Assembly (NCBI RefSeq): GCF_025566965.1
Contig: NZ_JAOQJL010000003.1
Location: forward strand, 105,315-169,314
DNA: 64,000 bases
Source of the DNA: Blautia_A ammoniilytica
GTDB lineage: Bacteria; Bacillota; Clostridia; Lachnospirales; Lachnospiraceae
Reading direction: 5' to 3'
Both the position numbers and the translations under genes were made by a program. This document shows, piece after piece, positions 33,922-43,246 of this stretch. Numbering within the stretch: position 1 is the first letter of the stretch; each line of letters starts with the position of its first letter. The notes under the pieces were generated by a model. The model was not told the DNA's origin and ran no database searches. It was given only the letters and a program-made list of their open reading frames with translations.

Positions 33922-35133
33922 TTAAAGGCTGGCGCGGATCACTTTTGGTCTGCAGCCAGCTGTTTCCAGTGCTTTTACGATCTGGTTCTTATGATCTGTG
34001 CCAAATGCCTCCAGCGTGATCTTCAGTTCAACAGCCGCATTACGGTTGGTGCTTACAAACTGATTATGTTCAAGCTTGATAACATTTCCCTGATTCTCTG
34101 CAATAATGCTTGCTACACGTACCAATTCACCTGGTTTATCCGGAATCAGCACAGATACAGTAAAGATACGATCTCTCTGGATCAGCCCATGCTGAACAAC
34201 AGAAGACATAGTGATCACATCCATATTGCCACCGCTTAAAATAGAAACCACTTTCTTGTTCTTGAAATCAAGATGACGAAGGGCTGCTACCGTAAGAAGT
34301 CCGGAGTTTTCTACAACCATCTTGTGATTTTCAACCATATCCAGGAAAGCAACGATCAGTTCATCATCCTCAATGGTGATGATCCCGTCCAGATTCTTCT
34401 GGATATAAGGGAAGATTTTGGAACCGGGCGTCTGAACAGCAGTACCATCTGCAATAGTATTTACATGAGGAAGGGTAACCACTTCCCCTTTCTCAAGAGA
34501 TGCTTTCATGCAAGCTGCACCGGCCGGCTCTACACCAATCACTTTGATATGGGGATTCAGAAGCTTTGCAAGTGTGGAAACTCCTGTAGCAAGTCCGCCG
34601 CCTCCAATAGGCACAAGAATGTAATCTACCAGCGGAAGTTCCTGTACGATCTCCATAGCAATGGTTCCCTGACCTGTAGCTACTGCCGGATCATCAAAGG
34701 GATGGATAAAAGTATATCCTTCTTTTTCTGCCAGTTCCAGTGCAAATGCACAGGCTTCATCATATACATCCCCATGAAGGATCACCTTTGCTCCATAGCT
34801 TTTGGTACGCTCTACCTTGATCAGGGGTGTGGTGGTTGGCATGACGATGACTGCTTTTACCCCATATTTATGTGCTGCATAGGCAACGCCCTGAGCATGG
34901 TTTCCTGCAGAAGCAGTGATCAGCCCTTTGCTTCTCTCTTCTTCCGTCAGTGTACTGATCTTATAATAAGCACCACGCACCTTATATGCTCCTGTACGCT
35001 GCATATTTTCAGGTTTAAAATAAACCTTATTTCCAGTCATTTCTGAAAAATAACTGCTTTTGATCAGCTTTGTCTCCTGTGTCACCTGTTTCACGATCTC
35101 TGATGCCTGTTCAAAACTGTCCAGTGTCAACAT
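33922..35133 (-). CDS. ilvA: Threonine ammonia-lyase (threonine dehydratase) with one ACT domain
   Basis: 403 residues. The PLP Lys51 is in RTGAYKVRGAYYK, and the PLP phosphate loop is PIGGGGLATG. The C-terminal ACT domain (about 330-400) has VLIPDKPGELVRVASIIAENQGN. It converts threonine to 2-oxobutyrate. One ACT domain of this length is typical of the 400-residue class found in many Firmicutes, which may be biosynthetic or catabolic. RBS GAGGAAG. Its place between ftsY and ylxM is unusual for the SRP cluster. Confidence 0.94.
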   Translation of the reverse strand: MLTLDSFEQASEIVKQVTQETKLIKSSYFSEMTGNKVYFKPENMQRTGAYKVRGAYYKISTLTEEERSKGLITASAGNHAQGVAYAAHKYGVKAVIVMPTTTPLIKVERTKSYGAKVILHGDVYDEACAFALELAEKEGYTFIHPFDDPAVATGQGTIAMEIVQELPLVDYILVPIGGGGLATGVSTLAKLLNPHIKVIGVEPAGAACMKASLEKGEVVTLPHVNTIADGTAVQTPGSKIFPYIQKNLDGIITIEDDELIVAFLDMVENHKMVVENSGLLTVAALRHLDFKNKKVVSILSGGNMDVITMSSVVQHGLIQRDRIFTVSVLIPDKPGELVRVASIIAENQGNVIKLEHNQFVSTNRNAAVELKITLEAFGTDHKNQIVKALETAGCRPKVIRASL

Positions 35134-35134
35134 T

Positions 35135-35254
35135 GTGCTTCCTCCTCGTCTGCCGTCAGCAGAATTTTAATTTAGTATCATCGTTGGAGGCTTTTGCCCC
35201 CAACATCATTTTGTAGCAAATCGTAACTATGCCCATAAAGAACAGTTACATTAG
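35135..35254. other. See 35254-35135 replaced by the entry for 35254-35128
   Basis: Placeholder coordinates are not used; the tandem array is described in the following entry. Confidence 0.
35183..35204. repeat. Hairpin repeat of the GTTGG..CCAAC type, copy 2
   Basis: GTTGGAGGC TTTT GCCCCCAAC, differing from copy 1 (26549) at one arm position, with the same flanking ATCAT and CATC. It lies 50 bp upstream of ilvA. Confidence 0.65.
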
Positions 35255-35328
35255 TTTTTTTAATAAATTTAGTTTTTACAGGTAAGTTTGGTTTTTATAA
35301 GTAGGCTTATTTTTTATAAGTAAGTTTG
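35254..35328. repeat. 19-bp tandem repeat spanning the beta-helix gene stop codon
   Basis: Units begin at 35254 (18 bp), 35272, 35291 and 35310; the last three are 19 bp. They share GTTTTTA[CT]A and GTA[AG]G blocks. The stop codon of the beta-helix gene (35307-35309) lies in the third unit, so the array continues from coding into 3' untranslated sequence. Confidence 0.8.
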
Positions 35329-36497
35329 TTTTTTATCCAGAAAGTATATTTTGGCTTTACTTTGTAATACTTGTTTTTTCCTTTGATCTTAAGACTGTAA
35401 GCAGATTTTTTATTTACATGGATCCTTACAGAATCAGATGTTTTGCATTTGTAAAAGCTACAGCTGTCGATCACCAGGCTTACTTTACCGGATTTCAGGT
35501 TTTCACTGTAAATATTGTGTGCCTTATTATTCTTAAAAATACACTTCTTGATCACCGCACGGGTGTTACTATCATTTACAAGAAGCCCTGTTGCTGCATT
35601 GGCACGGAATTTACAATTTGTAAATGTTCCTTTAGAACCGCCAACAAGGATAACCCCATCATGTTTATCTTTCAGTCCGTTTTTGTAAATATCGCAATTA
35701 GTCATTGTAACATTGCACACAAGTGCTGTACCAAGACCATGACGTCCATTATTGTAAAGCTTACAATTTGTAACAAATGCTGTACCATTCTTTACGGAAA
35801 TACCACATTCACGGTTGCCATTCAGCTGAGAATCTGAAATATTGAAAACAGACTTCTCATATACGCCTACTCCATGTCCCAGCCCTTGCTTTGGATATCC
35901 GGAACCATTATTCAGGATCTTGCAGCCTTTGGCTGTAACCTGACATTGACCAGACAGTCCCATACCAATGCTGGTACTCTTGGAAATGGTTACATTTTCC
36001 AGGTATGCGGTCGTTGCACGTAATTTAATACCATTCAATCCTGATTCCACATTCATATTAAGAAGACGGATATCAGATCCGCTGTTGCCTGAAATAACAG
36101 TAGAACCCGCCCTTCCTCTCCAGGTACCGCCATCTATCACTGCACCTGAAGCCCCGGTCAGGTTGATCAGCTTGCTGCCTGTACCTGTTACAACCGTCTG
36201 CTCATCAGCAGCCAGCACCATCCTGGATGCAAGTTTTACCGTACCGTGGACTGTATAAGATCCTGCTGGAAAATAAAGCAGTTTTTTACCACTGTTTTTT
36301 CTTGCTGCACGTAAAGCAGATGAAATAGCAAAATCACAGGCCTGTGCTCCTGTAGGGTCTGCCCCGTATTCAGTCACATTATAAACGGTATAATCTCCAT
36401 AAGCTTCAGATACTGCCGCATGTGTTATCTGAGGATATCCAGCCAAAATCAGTACTGCAAGCAGCAGAAAACAGATATTTCTCCATGTTTTTTTCAT
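35307..36497 (-). CDS. Secreted right-handed parallel beta-helix protein
   Basis: 396 residues. Signal peptide (about 1-28, ending THAA), then a pectate-lyase-3-like start (YNVTEYGADPTGAQACDFAISSALRAAR..LYFPAGSYTV) and about ten Asn/Cys-rich coils (for example TNCKLYNNGRHG, TNCDIYKNG). Proteins of this fold degrade or bind polysaccharides, but no catalytic set can be assigned. The C-terminus is very Lys/Tyr-rich. RBS AAGGAGG. It is an insertion between ftsY and ilvA, in what is usually a compact SRP cluster. Confidence 0.82.
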   Translation of the reverse strand: MKKTWRNICFLLLAVLILAGYPQITHAAVSEAYGDYTVYNVTEYGADPTGAQACDFAISSALRAARKNSGKKLLYFPAGSYTVHGTVKLASRMVLAADEQTVVTGTGSKLINLTGASGAVIDGGTWRGRAGSTVISGNSGSDIRLLNMNVESGLNGIKLRATTAYLENVTISKSTSIGMGLSGQCQVTAKGCKILNNGSGYPKQGLGHGVGVYEKSVFNISDSQLNGNRECGISVKNGTAFVTNCKLYNNGRHGLGTALVCNVTMTNCDIYKNGLKDKHDGVILVGGSKGTFTNCKFRANAATGLLVNDSNTRAVIKKCIFKNNKAHNIYSENLKSGKVSLVIDSCSFYKCKTSDSVRIHVNKKSAYSLKIKGKNKYYKVKPKYTFWIKNKLTYKK

Positions 36498-36524
36498 ATT
36501 CTACCTCCTTACACGATCCCGTGT

Positions 36525-37487
36525 TTATTCATTATCTTCTCCGTTGCTTCGGGCTCTTTCATCAACATTGAACAATGCATTCACAAATTCGTTGGCATCA
36601 AATTTCTGCAGATCATCAATACTCTCACCTACACCGATATATTTGACCGGAATATCCAGTTCAGACTGGATTGCCACTGCAATACCACCTTTGGCTGTAC
36701 CGTCAAGCTTGGTAAGGATGATCCCGTTTACATTGGCAACTTCAGCAAACTGTCTGGCCTGTACAAGAGCATTCTGTCCTGTGGTGCCATCCAATACAAC
36801 CAGAGTCTCCAAATATGCTTCCGGATATTCTTTCTCAAGAATCCGGTAAATCTTCCGAAGCTCTTCCATCAGATTCTTCTTATTGTGAAGACGTCCTGCT
36901 GTGTCACAGATCAGCACGTCAGCATTTCTTGCTTTTGCTGCAGCCACTGCATCATATACTACTGAAGCAGGATCTGCTCCTGACTGGCCACCGATAATAT
37001 CCACACCTGCACGATTGGCCCACTGGGTCAGCTGTTCTCCCGCTGCTGCACGGAAGGTATCTGCTGCTGCAAGGATCACTCTCTTCCCCTGATCCTTTAA
37101 TTTACCTGCCAGCTTACCTACAGATGTAGTCTTGCCCACACCATTTACACCGATCACCAGGATCACTGACTTACGATTCTCAAATTCATAGTCTGTGCTG
37201 TCCACATACATCTGTTCTTTAATACTGTCGATGAGAAGTTCCTTGCACTCCATAGGATCCTTGATATGCTTCTCTTCTACCTGAGTTTTCAGATTTTCAA
37301 GAATAGCTGTAGTGGCATTGATCCCAATATCTCCCATGATCAGGATCTCCTCCAGCTCCTCGTAAAAATCATCATCAATACTGGAATATCCGCTGAAAAG
37401 GGAGTCAAACCCTTTCACAATGTTGTCACGGGTCTTGGTAAGACCACTTACAAGCCTTTTAAAAAAGCCTTTTTTCTCCTCTGCCAT
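36525..37487 (-). CDS. ftsY: Signal recognition particle receptor FtsY
   Basis: 320 residues. The NG GTPase domain has VIGVNGVGKTTSVGKLA, AADTFRAAAGEQL, DTAGR (CDTAGRLHNK) and TKLDGTAKGG. The acidic A domain is nearly absent, as in many Gram-positive bacteria. It receives Ffh-ribosome complexes at the membrane. It follows smc by 14 bp with GGAGG, so rnc-smc-ftsY is one operon. Confidence 0.97.
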   Translation of the reverse strand: MAEEKKGFFKRLVSGLTKTRDNIVKGFDSLFSGYSSIDDDFYEELEEILIMGDIGINATTAILENLKTQVEEKHIKDPMECKELLIDSIKEQMYVDSTDYEFENRKSVILVIGVNGVGKTTSVGKLAGKLKDQGKRVILAAADTFRAAAGEQLTQWANRAGVDIIGGQSGADPASVVYDAVAAAKARNADVLICDTAGRLHNKKNLMEELRKIYRILEKEYPEAYLETLVVLDGTTGQNALVQARQFAEVANVNGIILTKLDGTAKGGIAVAIQSELDIPVKYIGVGESIDDLQKFDANEFVNALFNVDERARSNGEDNE

Positions 37488-37501
37488 ATCCCATTCCCTC
37501 C

Positions 37502-40500
37502 TTACTGCGTTAGCTGGTTCTCCACAAGGTCAACAGACACAAGAGTGGATACTCCTTTTTCCTGCATGGTGATACCGTACAGTCTGTCTGCTGCATTCAT
37601 GGTTCCCCTTCTATGTGTTATTATAATAAACTGTGTGTTCTTCGTCAACTTCTGCAAATACCCGGCAAACCTTCCTACATTGGAATCATCCAGGGCTGCC
37701 TCGATCTCATCAAGAAGACAGAACGGTGAAGGCTTCAGGTTCTGGATTGCAAATAAAAGGGCAATTGCAGTCAATGCCTTCTCACCACCGGACAGCTGCA
37801 TCATATTCTGCAGCTTCTTGCCTGGTGGCTGGGAAATAATCTTAATGCCAGCTTCCAGGATATCCACATCTTCTTCCAATTCCAGAGTACCCTTGCCTCC
37901 CCCAAACAATTCCTTGAAGGCTTTGTCAAACTCTCTCTGGATATCTCTGAATTTTTCGGAAAACTGCTGACGCATGCCTTCATCCAATTCCCGGATAATA
38001 TTTTCAAGCTGAGCCTCTGCTTTTTTCAGATCCTCATACTGGCCGGAAAGGAATGCATGACGTTCCTGAAGATTTTTATAATCCTCAATAGCATTTACGT
38101 TTACAGAACCAAGCTTTCTGATCTCATCCTTTAACTGTGTGATCTGCTTCTTCATTTCCTTCAGGTCTGTATATTCTTCCTTTCGATATTGAAGAGCATT
38201 ATTAGGTGTGATCTCATACTCCTCCCACATATAGGAAATCTGAGCCTCCCGGCTTTCCTCCAGCTTTTCCATCTGGCTTTTCAGGCGGAAGCATTCTTTA
38301 TCTAGCAAGGAAATCTGGCCGGACAAATGATCCCTTTTTTCAAAAAAGGCTTTATGGCTGGTGTTTTTCAGATCCTTTTCTTTCTGCCAATTCTCCAGCT
38401 GCTGTCTGTCTGCCTCTTCCTGGCCGCCAAATCCGGACACTGCTTCTTTCAGCTCTTCCACAGATCTGCGCTTATTTTCCATCTCCTGATTTCCCTGCTT
38501 CAGGGTTTCCAAAATAGTCTGTTTTTCCTGCACAAGTCCTTGGATCTCAGAAATAAGACGGGAAAGATTCTCAGTTGCAAAGCTTTCTTTCTGCTGGGTG
38601 GTAGATGCTTCCAGACGAAGATCTTCCAGCTTTCTTTGTACTGAACTTTCTTCATTTTTCCATTCTTCCAGTTCCTTCTGCCTTGTCTCGATATAGGTTT
38701 CCAGTTCTTTCTCATCTTGTCTGGAAGCTTTTAATTCTTCATCGATTTTGTCATGATCCTGCTTGATCTCACTTATCTGTCTGCGGATCTGCTCCTGATC
38801 CAGACGGATTCTTTCATATCCATCACGGATCTCCTGCTCTTTATCATTTAGCTGTACCAGATTCATTTTTGCAGTATTCTGTGCTACGTATTTGCTGCGC
38901 AGCTGTTCCTGCAGCTGTGAAATCTGCTCACGGAGCTGATTGCGGTTATGCCTGTTCTCTTCCATAGAAGCAGCCAGACGGCTTACCTCTTCCTTTTGGG
39001 CAGCCACCTTTCCTTCCAGTTCCTCGATCTCCCTGCGCCTTCCCAGAAGATTGCTGTTATTCTTAAACGCACCACCTGTCATGGACCCGCCCGGACTTAA
39101 GGATTCTCCCTCAATGGTTACCATACGCAGGCTGTGGTGATACTTTTTTGCAATGGCAATTGCATGGTCAATCTGATCCACTACCAGGACTCTGCCAAGA
39201 AGGTACCTGGTAAGCCCTGTATATTCTTTCTCTGTGGTAACCAGATCAGAAGCCAGGCCTATCACACCCGCCTCCTTTAATGCATCTTTCTGACTGAACT
39301 CACCTCTTGTATTAATGCTGTTCAAAGGGAGAAATGTGGCACGACCGAAACGGTTCTTCTTCAGGTATTCGATCATCCTTTTTGCAGTCTGCTCATTGTC
39401 AGTAACAATATTCTGGATACTTCCTCCAAGGGCTGTCTCAATGGCGATCTCATACTCTTTGTTAACCTGGATCAGATCTGCTACCACACCACGGATGCCG
39501 GATACCCGGTCTTTCTGCTCCATGACCCTGCGGATACTGTTGCCATATCCGTCATAGCGTTCTGTAATATTTCGCAAGGATTCCAGCCTGGATGCTTCCC
39601 TGTGGTAGGCGGTCTGACTGATCTCCAGCTGTGTGGTCTGTTTTTTCAGATCTTCACTAAGACTATGTACCTGCTGGTCCATCTGTCTGGACTTCTGATC
39701 GATCTGATGGATCTCTTCTGTGATCTGGTCATACTCTGACTGGGCTTTTGCCCGAATGGTCTTCTGCTGGGCTTCCTCACTTTTCAGGTGAAGAATGTGT
39801 TGATTTACTTCTGCCTTACGAATCCCCACCTGCTCCATCAAAGTATCAAATCTCTGCGCCTTTCCTTTTGTGGTAGCTCTGGAATTCAAGATCTCTATGA
39901 TCTCGTTCTTGCCGTCTTCCACTGCACTTTCACACTGGGAGATCTGTTCCTGCACCGTATGCAGTCTGTCTTCCTGGTCTGTCAGCCGTTTCTGAGCTTC
40001 TTTTACAATGGTATGAAGAGATCCCTTCTCTTCTTCTACTTCAGATCTGGCCTGCTGTCTCTGCTTCAGATCCTCTTCCACAATTTCCAGACGGTTCTTA
40101 AAATGTGTATCACTTTGCAAGCCTGCCTGGATCTGCTCGTTTAAAACATTGATCTGGCCTTCCAACTGCTGCTTTTGCAACGCATTTTGCTGGGTCTTTT
40201 CCCTCAGCTCATCCATCTGCCGGTTCAGTTCTTCCAGTTCCTGCTCCAGACGGTCATACTCTACCTTTGTATGCTGGTATTCTCTGTTGGTATCTTCAAG
40301 CTGTACAGATGCCGTTTCATTCTTCTCTCTTAACACCAACAGATCCTTTTCTGTCTGCCGGCTTTCCAAAAGGAACATATTTACATCCAGTTCCCTTAAG
40401 CTGTCCCTTTTCGCTAAATAGATCCTTGCCGTTTCAGACTGACGTTCCAAAGGTCCAAGCTGCTTGGTAAGCTCGCTTAAGATATCGGTTACACGAACCA

Positions 40501-41062
40501 GATTCTGTTGTTCATCCTCCAGCTTTTTGATGGTGGTATTTTTCCTGCGTTTATACTTGACGATTCCTGCTGCCTCATCAAACAGTTCTCTTCGATCCTC
40601 TGGCTTTCCGCTTAAGATCTTGTCGATCTGTCCCTGTCCGATAATGGAATAGCCTTCCTTTCCGATACCGGTATCATAAAACATCTCATTAATATCTTTC
40701 AACCTGCATGCACTGCCGTTGATCAGATATTCACTTTCACCGGAGCGGTACAAACGCCTTGTAACTGTTACCTCATTAAACTCCACTGGCAGCTTATGGT
40801 CACTGTTATCCAGCGTAATGGCAACGGAGGCAAAGCTTAATGGCTTTCTTGTCTCTGTTCCTGAGAAAATAACATCTTGCATATTGCCGCCTCGAAGCTG
40901 CTTGGCACTCTGTTCTCCAAGAACCCAGCGTACCGCATCACCAACATTGCTTTTTCCGCTGCCGTTAGGCCCTACAATACCAGTAATGCCATTGTGAAAT
41001 TCAAAATTGATTTTCTGTGCAAATGATTTAAATCCCTGCACTTCAATATTTTTTAAGTACAT
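37502..41062 (-). CDS. smc: Chromosome partition protein SMC
   Basis: 1186 residues, full length. The N-terminal ATPase half has IVGPNGSGKSNVGDAVRWVLGEQS, followed by long coiled coils around a hinge (about 500-680, with SIRRVMEQKDRVSGIRG and GGSMTGGAF). The C-terminal half has the signature LSGGEKALTAIALLFAIQ and Walker B FCLLDEIEAALDDSN. SMC with ScpA/B compacts and segregates the chromosome. It lies between rnc (17 bp) and ftsY (14 bp), the classic arrangement. Confidence 0.98.
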   Translation of the reverse strand: MYLKNIEVQGFKSFAQKINFEFHNGITGIVGPNGSGKSNVGDAVRWVLGEQSAKQLRGGNMQDVIFSGTETRKPLSFASVAITLDNSDHKLPVEFNEVTVTRRLYRSGESEYLINGSACRLKDINEMFYDTGIGKEGYSIIGQGQIDKILSGKPEDRRELFDEAAGIVKYKRRKNTTIKKLEDEQQNLVRVTDILSELTKQLGPLERQSETARIYLAKRDSLRELDVNMFLLESRQTEKDLLVLREKNETASVQLEDTNREYQHTKVEYDRLEQELEELNRQMDELREKTQQNALQKQQLEGQINVLNEQIQAGLQSDTHFKNRLEIVEEDLKQRQQARSEVEEEKGSLHTIVKEAQKRLTDQEDRLHTVQEQISQCESAVEDGKNEIIEILNSRATTKGKAQRFDTLMEQVGIRKAEVNQHILHLKSEEAQQKTIRAKAQSEYDQITEEIHQIDQKSRQMDQQVHSLSEDLKKQTTQLEISQTAYHREASRLESLRNITERYDGYGNSIRRVMEQKDRVSGIRGVVADLIQVNKEYEIAIETALGGSIQNIVTDNEQTAKRMIEYLKKNRFGRATFLPLNSINTRGEFSQKDALKEAGVIGLASDLVTTEKEYTGLTRYLLGRVLVVDQIDHAIAIAKKYHHSLRMVTIEGESLSPGGSMTGGAFKNNSNLLGRRREIEELEGKVAAQKEEVSRLAASMEENRHNRNQLREQISQLQEQLRSKYVAQNTAKMNLVQLNDKEQEIRDGYERIRLDQEQIRRQISEIKQDHDKIDEELKASRQDEKELETYIETRQKELEEWKNEESSVQRKLEDLRLEASTTQQKESFATENLSRLISEIQGLVQEKQTILETLKQGNQEMENKRRSVEELKEAVSGFGGQEEADRQQLENWQKEKDLKNTSHKAFFEKRDHLSGQISLLDKECFRLKSQMEKLEESREAQISYMWEEYEITPNNALQYRKEEYTDLKEMKKQITQLKDEIRKLGSVNVNAIEDYKNLQERHAFLSGQYEDLKKAEAQLENIIRELDEGMRQQFSEKFRDIQREFDKAFKELFGGGKGTLELEEDVDILEAGIKIISQPPGKKLQNMMQLSGGEKALTAIALLFAIQNLKPSPFCLLDEIEAALDDSNVGRFAGYLQKLTKNTQFIIITHRRGTMNAADRLYGITMQEKGVSTLVSVDLVENQLTQ

Positions 41063-41079
41063 ATTTTACCTATGGCCCT

Positions 41080-41763
41080 TTATTTTCTCAGTTTTCGGAT
41101 TGCCTCATAAGCAGCTGCCTGCTCTGCAGCTTTCTTGGTGTGTCCGGTGCCCTGTCCCATTACCTGGTCATTCACCAGCACTTCCACTGTAAAGCTTTTG
41201 TTGTGATCCGGTCCTGATTCTCCCACAAGGCGGTATTCTACTCCATGACTCAGATTCTCCTGGACAATTTCCTGCAGGATGGTCTTGCTATCATAAAAGA
41301 GCTGCTTATGCTCCAGGTCATTCAGTATAAAATCCAATACAAACTCCTTTGCATTAGCAAAACCACCGTCCAGATAAATAGCCCCAAGAAGAGCCTCTGT
41401 TGCATCTGAGACAATAGAATCCCTGTTCCGTCCTCCTGTAAGTTCCTCTCCTCTGCCAAGGAGCAGATACTTAGGCAACTCAAAATCCCTTGCACAAAAT
41501 GCAAGGCTTGGCTCACATACCAGGCTTGCACGTTTCTTTGTTAATTCTCCTTCCGGAAGCTTTGGATATTTTTCAAAAAGAAAATGACTGCTGATCAGTT
41601 CCAGCACTGCATCTCCTAAGAATTCCAGCCGTTCATTACAGCCTCCTTTTCCAAGCTTTTTTTCATTTGCATAAGAGCTATGGGTCAAGGCTTTCACAAG
41701 AAGGGTTTTATCTTTAAAGCTGTACCCGATCCTGCTCTCCAATTCCGTTAAATTCGTCTCCAT
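41080..41763 (-). CDS. rnc: Ribonuclease III
   Basis: 227 residues. The catalytic domain has NERLEFLGDAVLEL and the second acidic patch DATEALLGAIYLDGG. A C-terminal double-stranded RNA-binding domain (about 155-225) ends GTGHTKKAAEQAAAYEAI. It processes rRNA and other duplex RNA. RBS AAGGAGAT. acpP, which usually sits between plsX and rnc, is missing; a structured 177-bp element, a terminator and a hairpin repeat fill the gap. Confidence 0.97.
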   Translation of the reverse strand: METNLTELESRIGYSFKDKTLLVKALTHSSYANEKKLGKGGCNERLEFLGDAVLELISSHFLFEKYPKLPEGELTKKRASLVCEPSLAFCARDFELPKYLLLGRGEELTGGRNRDSIVSDATEALLGAIYLDGGFANAKEFVLDFILNDLEHKQLFYDSKTILQEIVQENLSHGVEYRLVGESGPDHNKSFTVEVLVNDQVMGQGTGHTKKAAEQAAAYEAIRKLRK

Positions 41764-41790
41764 ATTATCTCCTTATTATAACAAATCATC

Positions 41791-41824
41791 CTATTGCAAA
41801 CATTACTGAGTAATTTCCTGCTAC
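41791..41824. repeat. Dispersed hairpin repeat, copy 3 (before rnc)
   Basis: The inner stem ATTAC-TGA-GTAAT and the flank TTTCCTG are conserved relative to the other copies; the outer arms have decayed. It follows a terminator-like stem (41836-41875). Confidence 0.6.
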
Positions 41825-41835
41825 ACACAAGAAAG

Positions 41836-41875
41836 GGCTGCCGTTCCAGGCTGTCCCCAAAACCGGCAATCCCTT
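41836..41875 (-). terminator. Terminator-like stem between plsX and rnc
   Basis: On the minus strand GGGATTGCCG pairs with CGGCAGCCC (one bulge), followed by TTTCTTG. It would separate plsX from rnc-smc-ftsY. Confidence 0.5.
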
Positions 41876-41878
41876 CTC

Positions 41879-42055
41879 AAGAATGCCTCGGCATTCTTGC
41901 TGCGAGGTGCGCGTCATGCAATTGCATGACATACTTCTCCTGCGCACCTCTGCAATCCTGCCGGAGGCTATAACAGCTGGGGGATTGACTCCCACCACTG
42001 ATACCAGCTTGTTGCTCACCACCTATAGAGGTGGGAGTCATCTCCCAGCTGTTAT
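41879..42055 (-). other. Structured intergenic element, copy A (177 bp)
   Basis: Read on the minus strand it starts 2 bp after the plsX stop. Stem 1 is ATAACAGCTGGG / CCCAGCTGTTAT. Nested inside are stem 2 GACTCCCACC / GGTGGGAGTC and a small ACCT/AGGT hairpin followed by GTGAGCAACA. After stem 1 comes CTCCGGCAGGATTGC, then stem 4 GAGGTGCGC / GCGCACCTC enclosing an 18-bp palindrome (41913-41930), and a closing hairpin AAGAATGCC / GGCATTCTT. The same order of stems occurs at 55863-56041 with different but mutually compensated bases. No family was recognised. Confidence 0.8.
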
Positions 42056-42057
42056 CC

Positions 42058-43086
42058 TTACTCTTTAGATGTGTCAGCCATCTCCAGAATATGTTCCCCG
42101 ATCTTTTCATTGATCCGCTGCTGTTTAAACTGAACACACTGGAAAATCCCGTTTTTGATCTCTATGGATCTGGCACTTCCATGACATTTTACCACAAGCC
42201 CTTTAAGACCAAGAAGTGGTGCTCCGCCATGCTCTGTCACATCAAAGGATTTCAGGGTCTTCTTAAGTGCAGGCTTGATCAGAAGTGCCCCCAGCTTGCT
42301 GCGGAAACTGGACATCAGGCCGCCTTTGATCTTCTTCATCAGTGTGCCTGCAAGCCCTTCATAAAGCTTCAGGATCACATTGCCTACAAAGGCTTCGCAT
42401 ACCACTACATCTGCATATCCGGAAGGAATATCCCTTGCTTCAATGCTTCCGATAAAATTAATACCAGGGCATGCCTTCAAAAGGGGAAATGTCTCTTTTA
42501 CAAGTGCATTTCCCTTTTCTTCCTCTGCACCAATATTCACGATGGCTACTTTGGGATTCTTGATCCCCACTACATTCTCCATGTAAATAGATCCCATTTT
42601 GGCAAACTGTACCAGATGGGAAGATCTGGCATCAACTGTAGCACCGCAGTCGATCAGAAGGGAAACTCCCTTCTCTGTAGGAATCAGAGGTGCCAAAGGC
42701 GGCCGCTCTACTCCTTTAAGTCTGCCTACAAGTACCTGACCTCCAACAAGAATGGCACCTGTACTTCCACAAGATACAAATGCATCTGCCTCCTGGCGCT
42801 TTACCATCTTAAGTCCTACTACAAGTGAAGAATCCTTTTTCTTCTGGATGGCCATAACCGGCGGTTCAGCTGTCTGGATCACCTCTGTGGCTGGTACCAC
42901 CTGGATCCTGTCCTTAGGATAATCAGGATATTTCGCAAGCTGGGCATGCACTTCATCCTCAGGACCTGTCAGGATCACCTGGATATCTTTTCTTTCCGTA
43001 ACCGCTTCTACGGCTGCCTTTACAGGCTCCTGAGGTGCATAATCGCCTCCCATTGCATCTACAACTACTTTTACCAATTCTGACAT
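42058..43086 (-). CDS. plsX: Phosphate acyltransferase PlsX
   Basis: 342 residues. N-terminal VVVDAMGGDYAP, central SCGSTGAILVGG and GVERPPLAPLIPT, and later VCEAFVGNVILKLYEG. PlsX makes acyl-phosphate from acyl-ACP for phospholipid synthesis. RBS CAGGAGG. Normally rpmF-plsX-acpP-rnc are contiguous; here rpmF is about 9.5 kb away and acpP is absent from the window. Confidence 0.97.
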   Translation of the reverse strand: MSELVKVVVDAMGGDYAPQEPVKAAVEAVTERKDIQVILTGPEDEVHAQLAKYPDYPKDRIQVVPATEVIQTAEPPVMAIQKKKDSSLVVGLKMVKRQEADAFVSCGSTGAILVGGQVLVGRLKGVERPPLAPLIPTEKGVSLLIDCGATVDARSSHLVQFAKMGSIYMENVVGIKNPKVAIVNIGAEEEKGNALVKETFPLLKACPGINFIGSIEARDIPSGYADVVVCEAFVGNVILKLYEGLAGTLMKKIKGGLMSSFRSKLGALLIKPALKKTLKSFDVTEHGGAPLLGLKGLVVKCHGSARSIEIKNGIFQCVQFKQQRINEKIGEHILEMADTSKE

Positions 43087-43183
43087 TTATAATTACCTCC
43101 TGAAAAAAGCGAAACTGCTTTCTGGATTTAGTATTCCCTGTGGCCAACTGTCCTAACATACGCTTACAGTTACTCCGTATCTT

Positions 43184-43213
43184 ACTATACTAAAAACAAG
43201 GCGCAAAAGTCAA
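43184..43213 (-). promoter_or_regulatory. Promoter of plsX
   Basis: TTGACT (43208-43213) and TATAGT (43184-43189) with an 18-bp spacer on the minus strand; leader about 90 nt. No FapR-like operator was recognised. Confidence 0.7.
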
Positions 43214-43246
43214 TAGCATTCCTCTATATGCTCCGGCGGCATTCTG

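Noticed and set aside
43087..43246. Moco riboswitch or FapR operator between moaA and plsX
   Set aside because: No conserved riboswitch arms and no FapR-like palindrome could be seen; only a promoter is supported.
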